Assembly (NCBI GenBank): GCA_023424215.1
Contig: JAFAEC010000019.1
Span: 1 to 34,645, forward strand
DNA from: Pseudomonadota bacterium
GTDB lineage: Bacteria; Pseudomonadota; Alphaproteobacteria; Caulobacterales; Caulobacteraceae
Reading direction: 5' to 3'
Length of the DNA: 34,645 nucleotides
Part shown: one piece after another, positions 1 through 7,575 of the stretch
Layout: each line of letters opens with the position of its first letter
Numbering within the stretch: the stretch's first letter is position 1
Notes under the pieces: generated by a model
Seen by the model: only the letters and a program-made list of their open reading frames with translations
What the model was told of the DNA's origin: nothing
Database searches by the model: none
Translations under genes and position numbers: made by a program

Positions 1-1013
1 GCGGCGCTCGCCATCAGGCGGTTGAAGATGCCCTGGTCGCCCTCCGGCTGGTGCACGGCGTCGAGAATGGCGTCGGCCGTCGCCTGGAAATCGCGCACGA
101 GATCGGAGCGCGACGGCACGCCGACGGCGGCGCGTTCCCGCAGGCCCGGGAGGGAAGGATCCTCCGGCGAAATGCTGGCAAAGGCTTCCAGTTCGGCGAG
201 ATAGGGGCCGCCGCGGTCGATCGCCGTCTTCAGCGCGCTGGCGGCCACGGCCCGCGCCATTTCGATGTCGCTGCGCGGCTCGTCGAGCTTCTGCTCGGCG
301 GCGGCGATGCGCTCGGCAAGCTGGCTTTCCGTCGTGCTGACCGCCTCGGTGGTGCGCGCGATGGCCTCGCGCAGCGCCGCAAGTTCCGTGGTCAGCCGCG
401 CCACGTCGCCTTCGAGCTTGCTGACGGCTTCCGGGTCCGCAGCGGTGGCGCCCGCGCTTTCGCCTGCTGATTTTTCCAGCGCGGCGATCCGCGTCTCGAT
501 CGGCTGGAGGTCGACCGGGCTTGCGGCCGGGGTTTCGGCCAAGGTCTCGGAAAGCCGCGTCTTCAACGCCTCCACCTCGTTCGTCAGGGTGGAAACGGCG
601 TCGGATTCGCCCGCGCGGTCGGGCTCCAGCGTTGGCAGGTAGCCGCCATATTGCAGGCTTCCGGCGCCCAGGAGCGCGATCAGGCCGCCAAGGATGCCGG
701 CCGCCAGCGTGCCGGCATTGCTGCGTTGCGGTGCCGGCGGTGTCGCGGCGCGCACCGGTTCCTCATAGGTCGTGCGTGCGGGCTCGACCGGCTCGGCCTT
801 TTCCTCGGCGGGCTCGGCGGCGGTTTCGGCTGCCGCGGGTTCCGCCGTCACGGTTTCGGAGGCTTCCGAGGCCTGGCTTTCCGGCGTTTCGGCTTTTGCC
901 GCTTCCTCGGTCGCCAGCGCCTCGTCGCTGACGGAGGCGGGGGTCGCCTCCAGGTCGATCGTCACGGGTTCTTCACCGGTCTTCTTGCGACGGGACGGGG
1001 TTTCCGGTTCCAT
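1..1013 (-). CDS. COG4223 / mitofilin-like membrane protein (3' end cut off by window edge)
   Basis: The start is ATG at 1013, preceded on the minus strand by a strong GAGGAGG ribosome binding site; the frame stays open to position 1, so only about 337 N-terminal residues are present. Residues 1-95 are acidic, rich in Ala, Glu and Pro, and low-complexity. One membrane helix follows at about 100-120, then a long Leu/Glu/Ala-rich stretch that should form a coiled coil (about 135-240), then the beginning of an alpha-helical C-terminal domain. This is the layout of the alphaproteobacterial COG4223 family, distant relatives of mitochondrial mitofilin/Mic60, which sit in the cytoplasmic membrane facing the periplasm. 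In rhizobia the gene usually lies between hemD and hemY, matching its place here downstream of hemD. Family assignment rests on architecture and context, not on a catalytic motif. Confidence 0.75.
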   Translation of the reverse strand, partial: MEPETPSRRKKTGEEPVTIDLEATPASVSDEALATEEAAKAETPESQASEASETVTAEPAAAETAAEPAEEKAEPVEPARTTYEEPVRAATPPAPQRSNAGTLAAGILGGLIALLGAGSLQYGGYLPTLEPDRAGESDAVSTLTNEVEALKTRLSETLAETPAASPVDLQPIETRIAALEKSAGESAGATAADPEAVSKLEGDVARLTTELAALREAIARTTEAVSTTESQLAERIAAAEQKLDEPRSDIEMARAVAASALKTAIDRGGPYLAELEAFASISPEDPSLPGLRERAAVGVPSRSDLVRDFQATADAILDAVHQPEGDQGIFNRLMASA

Positions 1014-1111
1014 GGCGACCTCCTCGCATTCATGTGCATTGCACTAAACCTAGACAGCGAAGCCAGCGAGGGAAAGACCCTTGCGGCAAATTCATCCGCG
1101 GTAGCCTGCCC

Positions 1112-1837
1112 CTAGAGCAGGTCCAGCAGGCTTTCCTCGTTGGGGGCGGAGGCGACGACGGTGGATGCGGCAAAGCGCTGCGGCACCGCCTTCGCGACAT
1201 TCGCGCTCATGCAGAGCATCAGCGTCGACAGGAAGCGCTCGGGAATCTCCACGAGCGGGGAAAGCTTGAAGAAGGCCCGCGCGCTTTCGCCGGAATAGAA
1301 CAGCACGGCGTCCGGCACAGGCTTGAGAAGCGCGGTCTCCGTCTCCGTGCGCCGGGGAACGACAGGCACCATGCGGTAGGCTTCCACGGTGCGCAGCGGA
1401 ATGCCGGCTTCGGCGAGGCGCGTTTCGAAGCCGCGGGCGCGCGGCACGCCGGCGAGATAGAGGATCGGTTCGGCCGGCATGCCGAAATCCCGGCAATGCG
1501 CGACGATCATGTCGGCGAGGTCCCTGCCGTTGCCGCCCGGGGTGAGCACGGTGCGGAAGCCTGCAGCACTGGCGGCGTTCGCCGAGGCCTGTCCGACCGA
1601 GAAGACCGTGGTCAGGAGGTGGCGGTCGAGCGTATCGCCAAGATGGCCGAAGAGACGCGCCACCTCCGCACTGGTGATGGCGATGGCCGAATGCCGCTCC
1701 GCGAGCGCCGCCTTCACCGCGTCAAGATCGTGTTGGGGCCTCGACAGCGGCAGGCGGGCGGTCTCGTGGCCCAGCGCCGCGAGCTTGCGGGCGGTGCGGG
1801 CCGCCGTCTGTTCCGGGCGAAGGATGAGGACACGCAC
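1112..1837 (-). CDS. hemD: Uroporphyrinogen-III synthase
   Basis: This 241-residue protein should cyclise and invert ring D of hydroxymethylbilane to give uroporphyrinogen III, the last shared step before haem, sirohaem and cobalamin diverge. The N-terminus (MRVLILRPEQTAARTA) and the later ITSAEVAR and PILYLAGVPRARGFE segments fit the two-domain HemD fold; the family is poorly conserved, so adjacency to hemC is the main support. The start is a GTG at 1837, only 5 bases after the hemC stop, implying co-transcription and probably translational coupling. Length is normal. A convincing operon partner of hemC and the COG4223 gene. Confidence 0.88.
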   Translation of the reverse strand: MRVLILRPEQTAARTARKLAALGHETARLPLSRPQHDLDAVKAALAERHSAIAITSAEVARLFGHLGDTLDRHLLTTVFSVGQASANAASAAGFRTVLTPGGNGRDLADMIVAHCRDFGMPAEPILYLAGVPRARGFETRLAEAGIPLRTVEAYRMVPVVPRRTETETALLKPVPDAVLFYSGESARAFFKLSPLVEIPERFLSTLMLCMSANVAKAVPQRFAASTVVASAPNEESLLDLL

Positions 1838-1842
1838 GCGGT

Positions 1843-2772
1843 TCAGCCCCAGCTTTCAAAGAAGCCCGCTCCCGCCTTCTCGCGGATCGCCTGTCCCGCC
1901 GCCTCGCCGAGCCGGCCGGCCTCGCCTGCCGGGCCGCCCGCCTCGATCTCGTGGTACAGGCTCCCGTCCGGCGTCAGGATCATGCCGTGGAACTGGAGAT
2001 GCTCGCCCTCGACCGTCGCATAGCCGGCGATCGGCGTGCGACAGGAGCCGTCGAGCGTGGCAAGGAAGCCGCGCTCGCAGGTGACCGCCGCGCGCGTCAC
2101 CCGGTCGTCGATGGCGGCGAGCAGGTCTTGCGTCCCCTTGTCGCCGACGCGGCTCTCGATACAGATCGCGCCCTGCGCCGGGGCGGGCGGGAAGGAGACG
2201 GGATCGAGGATTTCCGTCGGCACGTCGAGCTTGCCGAGGCGCTTCAGGCCGGCATAGGCGAGCAGCGTCGCATCCGCCTGGCCTTCGGCGAGCTTGCCAA
2301 GGCGGGTATCGACCTGGCCGCGGAAGACGATGACGTTGAGATCGGGCCGAAGACGCCGGATGAGTGCCTGGCGACGGAGCGAGGCGGAGCCGACGGTCGC
2401 GCCCTGCGGCAGGTCGAGGAGGCGGGCGACGCTGCGGCCGATGAACGCGTCGCGCACGTCCTCGCGCGGCAGGAAGGCGGAGAGGTGCAGACCTTCCGGC
2501 AGCTTCGTCGGCATGTCCTTGGAGGAGTGCACGGCGAAATCGAGCTCGCCGGAGGAAAGCTGCGCCTCGATCTCCTCGGTGAACAGGCCCTTGCCGCCGA
2601 TCAGCGCCAGCGAGCGGTCGGTGATGCGGTCGCCCTTGGTCGAGAGCACGACGATCTCGAACATGTCTTCCGGCAGGCCATGCGCCGCCATCAGGCGCGA
2701 ACGGGTCTCGTAGGCCTGGGCGAGCGCCAGCGGGCTGCCCCGCGTGCCGATCCTGAAAGGTTTTGTTTGCAT
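1843..2772 (-). CDS. hemC: Hydroxymethylbilane synthase (porphobilinogen deaminase)
   Basis: A cytoplasmic enzyme of 309 residues that polymerises four porphobilinogens into hydroxymethylbilane. The N-terminal GTRGSPLALAQ motif, HSSKDMP with catalytic Asp86, the SLRRQ anion-binding segment and GSCRTP with Cys244, the attachment site of the dipyrromethane cofactor, are all present. An upstream ATG at 2829 keeps the frame open, but the ATG at 2772 places the family motif at the usual distance and has an AAGGCGG ribosome binding site, so it was chosen. It is first in a hemC-hemD-COG4223 run and is transcribed divergently from tsaD, 75 bases away. Confidence 0.96.
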   Translation of the reverse strand: MQTKPFRIGTRGSPLALAQAYETRSRLMAAHGLPEDMFEIVVLSTKGDRITDRSLALIGGKGLFTEEIEAQLSSGELDFAVHSSKDMPTKLPEGLHLSAFLPREDVRDAFIGRSVARLLDLPQGATVGSASLRRQALIRRLRPDLNVIVFRGQVDTRLGKLAEGQADATLLAYAGLKRLGKLDVPTEILDPVSFPPAPAQGAICIESRVGDKGTQDLLAAIDDRVTRAAVTCERGFLATLDGSCRTPIAGYATVEGEHLQFHGMILTPDGSLYHEIEAGGPAGEAGRLGEAAGQAIREKAGAGFFESWG

Positions 2773-2847
2773 CCGCCTTGATCCGTTGTTACCGGGATGT
2801 CTCGTAACCGGGTTTCCGGCCCATCGCAATCAATTCCCAAGTGCTAC
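2773..2847. promoter_or_regulatory. Divergent hemC / tsaD intergenic region
   Basis: These 75 bases must hold the 5' signals of both hemC (minus) and tsaD (plus). A short dyad, GTTAC at 2788-2792 and GTAAC at 2804-2808 with an 11-base spacer, and the repeated ACCGGG inside it, are the only structure seen. No convincing -35/-10 pair was identified. Its role as a promoter region is inferred from gene orientation. Confidence 0.4.
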
Positions 2848-3942
2848 ATGTCGTCCCATCTGACCATCCTGGGCATCGAAACGAGCTGCGACGAGACCGC
2901 CGCGGCCGTGGTCGCGCGCGATGCGGAGGGCAGGGGCGAGATTTTGGGCGAGGTGGTGCTGAGCCAGCTCGAAGAGCACAGCGCCTATGGCGGCGTGGTG
3001 CCGGAGATCGCCGCACGCGCCCATGTGGAAGCGCTCGACAGCCTGATTTCCGAGGCGCTGCTGCGGGCGGGGCGCTCACTTGACGATGTCGATGCCATTG
3101 CCGCGACGAGCGGGCCAGGGCTGATCGGCGGGCTCATCGTCGGGCTGATGACCGGCAAGGCGATTGCCCGGGCGACGGGCAAGCCGCTCTATGCCGTCAA
3201 CCATCTGGAAGGCCATGCGCTGACGGCGCGGCTGACGGACGGGCTCTCCTTTCCCTATCTCATGCTGCTCGTCTCCGGCGGCCATACCCAGCTCGTCCTG
3301 GTGCGCGGCGTCGACGACTACGAGCGCTGGGGCACCACGATCGACGACGCGCTGGGCGAAGCCTTCGACAAGACGGCCAAGCTGCTCGGCCTGCCCTATC
3401 CCGGCGGCCCTGCGGTGGAGCGCATGGCGAAGACGGGCAACCCCGAGCGGTTCACCTTCCCGCGGCCGCTCGTCGGCGAGGCGCGGCTCGATTTCTCCTT
3501 TTCCGGCCTCAAGACGGCGGTGCGGCAGGCCGCGCAGTCGATCGAGCCGGTGACGGAGCAGGACATCGCCGATATCTGTGCCTCCTTCCAGCGCGCCGTC
3601 TCGCGCACGCTGAAGGATCGCATCGGCCGCGGCCTCGAACGATTCCGCACGCTTTTTCCGGATGTCGAGACGCCGGCGCTGGTCGTTGCCGGCGGGGTGG
3701 CGGCCAATGCGGAGCTGCGCGCGACCCTGCAGGTGCTGTGCGACAAGCAGAAATTCCGCTTCATCGCTCCGCCGCTGGCGCTGTGCACCGACAATGCATC
3801 CATGATCGCCTGGGCGGGGCTGGAGCGCATGGCGGCCGGCTTTGCGCCCGATGACCTTGCCGTCGCGCCGCGCTCGCGCTGGCCGCTCGACCGCGAGGCT
3901 GCGACGGTCCTGGGATCCGGCAAGCGGGGAGCCAAGGCATGA
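2848..3942 (+). CDS. tsaD: tRNA N6-adenosine threonylcarbamoyltransferase
   Basis: TsaD transfers the threonylcarbamoyl group from threonylcarbamoyl-AMP to A37 of ANN-decoding tRNAs, working with TsaB and TsaE. The 364-residue product has the N-terminal GIETSCDETAAAVV nucleotide-binding strand, metal-ligand histidines His119 and His123 in NHLEGH, the SGGHTQLV motif, the DDALGEAFDK/GLPYPGGP segment, VAGGVAAN and the third metal ligand Asp315 in CTDNASM. The frame is open upstream to an ATG at 2797, but the ATG at 2848 gives the normal N-terminus. Its stop overlaps the gpsA start (ATGA), so the two are translationally coupled, an arrangement common in Rhizobiales. Confidence 0.96.
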   Translation: MSSHLTILGIETSCDETAAAVVARDAEGRGEILGEVVLSQLEEHSAYGGVVPEIAARAHVEALDSLISEALLRAGRSLDDVDAIAATSGPGLIGGLIVGLMTGKAIARATGKPLYAVNHLEGHALTARLTDGLSFPYLMLLVSGGHTQLVLVRGVDDYERWGTTIDDALGEAFDKTAKLLGLPYPGGPAVERMAKTGNPERFTFPRPLVGEARLDFSFSGLKTAVRQAAQSIEPVTEQDIADICASFQRAVSRTLKDRIGRGLERFRTLFPDVETPALVVAGGVAANAELRATLQVLCDKQKFRFIAPPLALCTDNASMIAWAGLERMAAGFAPDDLAVAPRSRWPLDREAATVLGSGKRGAKA

Positions 3943-4925
3943 GCACCACTCCGAGGATCGCCGTCATCGGCGCGGGTGCCTTCGGCACGGCGCTGGCGAG
4001 CGTGGCCGCGGCAAGCGGCGGCGATGTCACGCTGATCGGCCGCGATGCGGCGGCCGTCGACCTGATGCGCGCCTCGCGGCGCAACGAAAAGGCGCTTCCC
4101 GGCATCGACCTGCCGCCGACCCTTTCCTTCAGCGCCGATGCGGAAGCGATCCGCGGCGCCGGCATCGTTCTGTTCGCCATGCCCTCGCAGGCCCAGCGCG
4201 TGGCGGCACGCTCCCTCGCGCCCCTGCTGGCGCCGGGCACGGCCGTGGTGATCTGCGCCAAGGGCATGGAAAAGGGCACCGGACGGCTGCTGACGGAGGT
4301 TCTGGAAGAAGAGCTTCCGGGCCGCGAGATCGCCGTGCTCTCCGGCCCCGGCTTTGCCGCCGACATCGCGAAGGGCCTGCCGACGGCGATGGTGATCGCC
4401 GCGCGCACGGCCGAGACCGGCGCCTGGCTGGCGCAGGCCCTTTCCGGGCCGACCTTCCGGCTCTATCCCTCGACCGACCGCATCGGCGTGCAGCTCGGCG
4501 GCGCGCTGAAGAACGTGCTGGCGATCGCCTGCGGCATCATCGAGGGGGCCGAGCTTGGCGATTCGGCACGGGCGGCGCTGATTTCGCGCGGGCTTGCGGA
4601 ACTGTCGCGCTTCGTCGCGGCCCATGGCGGGGAGGGCACCACGGTCACGGGGCTCTCCGGCCTCGGCGACCTCGTTCTGACGGGAACGAGCCACCAGTCG
4701 CGCAACCTGCGTTTCGGCATCGCGCTCGGCCGCCATGGCGATGCCGCCGGCTGGTCGGGCGATCTGGTGGAGGGCGCCTTCGCCGCCTCGGTCGCTTCCA
4801 GCGTCGCGGCTGAAAAGGGCATCGACATGCCGATCACCGATGCGGTCGCCCGCATCATCGATGGCAGCCTCGACGTGAAGACCGCCATCGGGCAGCTGAT
4901 GACGCGCCCGATCACCCAGGAATGA
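3939..4925 (+). CDS. gpsA: Glycerol-3-phosphate dehydrogenase [NAD(P)+]
   Basis: GpsA reduces dihydroxyacetone phosphate to sn-glycerol 3-phosphate for phospholipid synthesis. The 328-residue protein begins with a Rossmann motif (GAGAFGTALA, residues 11-20), then MPSQ, CAKGME with Lys108, LSGPGFA, and GGALKNVLAIACG with catalytic Lys191; the C-terminal helical domain holds GLSGLGDL and the Arg of HQSRN. Length and all motifs are normal. It starts inside the tsaD stop codon and is followed after 18 bases by the YciI-like gene. Confidence 0.96.
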   Translation: MSTTPRIAVIGAGAFGTALASVAAASGGDVTLIGRDAAAVDLMRASRRNEKALPGIDLPPTLSFSADAEAIRGAGIVLFAMPSQAQRVAARSLAPLLAPGTAVVICAKGMEKGTGRLLTEVLEEELPGREIAVLSGPGFAADIAKGLPTAMVIAARTAETGAWLAQALSGPTFRLYPSTDRIGVQLGGALKNVLAIACGIIEGAELGDSARAALISRGLAELSRFVAAHGGEGTTVTGLSGLGDLVLTGTSHQSRNLRFGIALGRHGDAAGWSGDLVEGAFAASVASSVAAEKGIDMPITDAVARIIDGSLDVKTAIGQLMTRPITQE

Positions 4926-4943
4926 CAACGGAAGGATCGTTTC

Positions 4944-5237
4944 ATGCATTTCGCATTTCTCTGCCAGGACAAGCCCGGCGCGCTGCAGGTGCGCCTCGAT
5001 ACGCGCCCGGACCACCTCGCCTACCTGAACGGTCTCAATGCCGACGGCAAGCTCGCCTTCGCCGGCCCCTTCCTCGGCAATGACGGCAAGCCGACCGGCA
5101 GCCTCGTCGTGGTCAAGGCCGAGACGATCGAAGAGGCGCGGCAGATCGCGGAGAACGATCCCTATGCCAAGGCCGGCCTCTTCGCTTCTGTCGAGGTGAA
5201 GGCCTGGAACTGGGTCTTCAACAATCCGGAGGCCTGA
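4944..5237 (+). CDS. YciI-like family protein
   Basis: A 97-residue ferredoxin-fold protein of the YCII-related family, with the N-terminal beta strand (HFAFLCQDKPGA), the conserved RPDHLAYL segment containing the putative active-site His24, GPFLGNDGKPTGSLVVV, and an ENDPYAKAGLF tail. Related proteins are small dimers with a suspected His/Asp active site; their substrates are mostly unknown. The gene lies 18 bases after gpsA and 5 bases before the EVE-domain gene, so it is probably in the same transcript. A GAAGGA ribosome binding site precedes the ATG. The physiological role cannot be read from the sequence. Confidence 0.88.
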   Translation: MHFAFLCQDKPGALQVRLDTRPDHLAYLNGLNADGKLAFAGPFLGNDGKPTGSLVVVKAETIEEARQIAENDPYAKAGLFASVEVKAWNWVFNNPEA

Positions 5238-5242
5238 TCCGC

Positions 5243-5674
5243 ATGGCATATTGGCTCTACAAGTCCGAACCCTTCAAGTTCTCCTGGGAGAAGCTGAAGT
5301 CGAAAGGGGCGGCCGGCGAAGAATGGGACGGCGTGCGCAACTACCAGGCGCGCAACAACATGCGGGCCATGAAGATCGGCGACAAGGGCTTCTTCTACCA
5401 CTCCAACGAGGGGCTGGAGGTCGTCGGCATCACCGAGGTCTGCGGCCTATCGCATCCCGATTCGACGGCCGGCGAGGACCCGCGCTGGGATTGCGTCGAC
5501 ATCCGTGCCGTGTGCGACATGCCGAGGCCCGTCTCGTTGAAGGACGTCAAGGCCAATCCGAAGCTCGCCAACATGTCGCTCGTCACCTCCATGCGCCTTT
5601 CGGTGCAGCCGGTGACCGAGGAAGAGTGGATCGAGGTCTGCCGCATGGGCGGTCTCGACAAGCCGCCGCGCTGA
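5243..5674 (+). CDS. EVE domain-containing protein
   Basis: This 143-residue protein is a stand-alone EVE domain (PUA-like fold; thymocyte nuclear protein 1 family). Recognisable features are the opening AYWLYKSEPFKFSWE, the WDGVRNYQARNNMRAMKIGD core typical of the family, FFYHSNEG, and the DPRWDCVDI segment. EVE domains bind modified bases in DNA or RNA; bacterial stand-alone members are often next to housekeeping genes and lack a known partner. It starts 5 bases after the YciI-like gene. The cellular target is not inferable here. Confidence 0.9.
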   Translation: MAYWLYKSEPFKFSWEKLKSKGAAGEEWDGVRNYQARNNMRAMKIGDKGFFYHSNEGLEVVGITEVCGLSHPDSTAGEDPRWDCVDIRAVCDMPRPVSLKDVKANPKLANMSLVTSMRLSVQPVTEEEWIEVCRMGGLDKPPR

Positions 5675-5729
5675 TGGTTCGGCGCCGTATCGCGTGCTCG
5701 GGAAACCGGCGCCGTGGAGCGATGCTCCG

Positions 5730-6392
5730 GTGAAGACGGATCCCGAGGTCTTCATCCGCGACAATACGGGCGTGCTCTCTCCGCCGCATGTGCCGGAGGT
5801 GACGCTGCATCTTGCCACCGAGGCGCATGACCTCTGGCTGAAGACCGAGGAGGAGCTGGAGGAGATCGGCCTGCCGCCGCCCTTCTGGGCCTTCGCTTGG
5901 GCGGGCGGGCAGGGGCTTGCCCGCCATGTGCTGGACCATCCGGCACTGGTGGCCGGAAAGTCGGTGCTGGATTTTGCCAGCGGTTCCGGCCTTGTCGGCA
6001 TCGCGGCGCTGCTTTCCGGCGCTGCGGCGGTGCTTGCTGCGGATATCGATCCCTGGAGCAAGACCGCGATCCGCCTGAACGCCGCCCTGAACGGCGTCGA
6101 CCTTGCCCATACGGCCGAAAATGTGGTCGGCCGGGACGAGGGCTGGGATGTCGTGCTGGCCGGCGACGTCTTCTATGACCGCGGCTTTGCGGACGTGCTC
6201 ATTCCCTGGTTCTCCGCCCTTGCCGCACGGGGCGCCCTGGTGCTCGTCGGCGATCCCGGCCGGGCTTATTGCCCGCGTGAACGCATGGAGGCGCTCGCCA
6301 TCTACACGGTGCCGGTGACGCGGGCGCTGGAGGACAGCGAGGTCAAGAAGACGACGGTCTGGCGCTTTGGCGCGAGCCCGGCAAAAGCGTGA
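5730..6392 (+). CDS. METTL20/ETFBKMT-like protein lysine methyltransferase
   Basis: A seven-beta-strand SAM-dependent methyltransferase of about 220 residues. The order of motifs, PPPFWAFAWAGGQ, then motif I DFASGSGLVGIAA, then ADIDPWS, then the GDVFYD post-I motif, then VGDPGRAY and a C-terminal TTVWRF, parallels human METTL20, which trimethylates lysines of the electron-transfer flavoprotein beta subunit; from memory, alphaproteobacterial homologues also act on EtfB. The frame is open from a GTG at 5694, but the GTG at 5730 has a GGAG 10 bases upstream and fits the usual N-terminus, so it was preferred. It follows the EVE gene by 55 bases. Substrate is inferred from family resemblance only. 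Confidence 0.78.
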   Translation: MKTDPEVFIRDNTGVLSPPHVPEVTLHLATEAHDLWLKTEEELEEIGLPPPFWAFAWAGGQGLARHVLDHPALVAGKSVLDFASGSGLVGIAALLSGAAAVLAADIDPWSKTAIRLNAALNGVDLAHTAENVVGRDEGWDVVLAGDVFYDRGFADVLIPWFSALAARGALVLVGDPGRAYCPRERMEALAIYTVPVTRALEDSEVKKTTVWRFGASPAKA

Positions 6393-6416
6393 GGCTTTTC
6401 CCCGTTATCAAAAGCC
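6393..6416. terminator. Possible convergent hairpin between the methyltransferase and the 6408-6872 gene
   Basis: A perfect 7-bp stem, GGCTTTT at 6393-6399 with AAAAGCC at 6410-6416, has a 10-base loop. A second, mutually exclusive stem (CCCCG 6400-6404 with CGGGG 6416-6420) overlaps it. The hairpin sits exactly where two convergent genes end, and the minus gene's TGA falls within it. There is no following U-tract on either strand, so termination is only suspected. Confidence 0.3.
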
Positions 6417-6872
6417 GGGGCGGATGACGCAGACGCCGGCTTCCCACGAACATCCGCCCTGGCCCGGCGTCACCACGATGACCTTCGGCCCGCGGTTTTC
6501 GACGAAGGGGGCATCGATCAGGTCGTCGTAATAGCGATCCCGGTCGATATGGAAATAGATGCCGTTGCCCGGGTCGCGATAGGCCGAGAAGGCGCCGCCG
6601 TAGAAATTGCGGTCCTTGCGCCAATGGCGATCGCGATGCCGCTCCACCCGGCGGTCGTCGCGGTAGCGCTCGCGCGGGCGCCAGTCGCGGTGCTCGCGCC
6701 GCTCGATGCTGCGGCCGATGAAGCTGCCGTTCGACCAGTCCGCGTCGGAATTATCCGACCAGCCGATATCGGGGCTGCGGTCGCGGGCCGCGGCGGCCGT
6801 CATGCCGCCGGCCGCGAGGGCGACCGCAAGCGCTAGAACTTTGGTCGCATGGGACGCTGAAAACAGAGTCAT
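6408..6872 (-). CDS. Hypothetical secreted protein rich in Arg, Asp and His
   Basis: The 154-residue product begins with a likely Sec signal peptide: hydrophobic core at about 11-28 and an Ala-rich cleavage region near residue 29. The mature part is highly charged, dominated by Arg/Asp/His with Arg-His and Arg-Asp pairs between about 52 and 90, followed by a more ordered end with aromatic residues (FYGGAFSAYRDPGNGIYFHIDRD lies around 90-112) and two cysteines, Cys141 and Cys148, which could form a disulfide near the C-terminus. I do not recognise the family; similar small secreted proteins occur in Rhizobiaceae. It is convergent with the methyltransferase gene. Confidence 0.7.
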   Translation of the reverse strand: MTLFSASHATKVLALAVALAAGGMTAAAARDRSPDIGWSDNSDADWSNGSFIGRSIERREHRDWRPRERYRDDRRVERHRDRHWRKDRNFYGGAFSAYRDPGNGIYFHIDRDRYYDDLIDAPFVENRGPKVIVVTPGQGGCSWEAGVCVIRPGF

Positions 6873-7172
6873 TCTGTCCTGCCTTCCGGATTACGCTTAA
6901 CAAATCCTTAACGGCAAGATGGGGCAGCGGCCGGCAAAAGTCACGGATTTGGTTATGAATTTTCCCGTTATCGTTAATTGGCGGACCGCGTCCCGGGATG
7001 GCACAAATGCGTCAGGCCGCTTAATCGATTAAATTCATTTTGCACTGCAATGAGGCTTGTGGTTCCGCTTTCCGGTGATTAAACGTCGCAATCACTGCAT
7101 TGTGCACAACATACTGCAATTCCGGAGAAAATTTGTCCAGTTTATGGCTCTCCGGGGTTCCGTGAGGTTCAG
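6873..7172. promoter_or_regulatory. sdhC upstream region with three palindromes
   Basis: This 300-base gap is AT-richer than its surroundings and is the only long non-coding stretch in the window. It must carry the sdh operon promoter (plus strand) and the promoter of the secreted-protein gene (minus strand). Three perfect dyads are visible: TTAATCGATTAA at 7021-7032, TTGCACTGCAA at 7040-7050 and TTGTGCACAA at 7100-7109. The first resembles but does not match the FNR/FixK box, because its centre is too short. No clear -35/-10 pair could be fixed by eye. Confidence 0.45.
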
Positions 7173-7565
7173 ATGGCGAATGTCACTCGAAGCCGGCCGC
7201 TCTCGCCGCATCTCCAGGTCTACAAGCCGATCCCGACGATGGTCATGTCCATCGTGCATCGCATAACCGGTGCCGCCCTTTACTTCGGCACGGTGCTCGT
7301 TGCCTGGTGGCTGATCGCCGCCGCCTCGGGCGAGGCCTATTTCGACTGGGTCAACTGGTTCTTCGGCACGCTGATCGGCCGCCTCGTGCTCTTCGGCTAT
7401 ACCTGGGCGCTGATGCAACACATGCTGGGCGGCCTTCGCCACTTCATGTGGGACATGGGCCACGGCTACGAGAAGCATTTCGCCACCAGGCTCGCCCTTC
7501 TGACCCCGGTCGTCTCCGTCGCCCTGACGGTGCTGATCTGGATCGTCGGCTATCTGGCCCGCTGA
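7173..7565 (+). CDS. sdhC: Succinate dehydrogenase cytochrome b556 subunit
   Basis: SdhC is one of the two membrane anchors of complex II, binding haem b and ubiquinone. In this 130-residue protein the N-terminal RPLSPHLQVYK, the SIVHRITG motif (Ser26, Arg30 near the quinone site) and HMLGGLRH with probable haem ligand His83 are all family signatures; three membrane helices fit about 31-51, 62-85 and 106-128. It is first of sdhC-sdhD-sdhA and has rhizobial character in sequence and codon choice. GAGG precedes the ATG. Confidence 0.95.
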   Translation: MANVTRSRPLSPHLQVYKPIPTMVMSIVHRITGAALYFGTVLVAWWLIAAASGEAYFDWVNWFFGTLIGRLVLFGYTWALMQHMLGGLRHFMWDMGHGYEKHFATRLALLTPVVSVALTVLIWIVGYLAR

Positions 7566-7575
7566 GGAGAATTTC

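Noticed and set aside
7021..7032. TTAATCGATTAA as an FNR/FixK anaerobic box
   Set aside because: The FNR/FixK consensus is TTGAT-N4-ATCAA. Here the centre is two bases and the half-sites differ, so the match does not hold.
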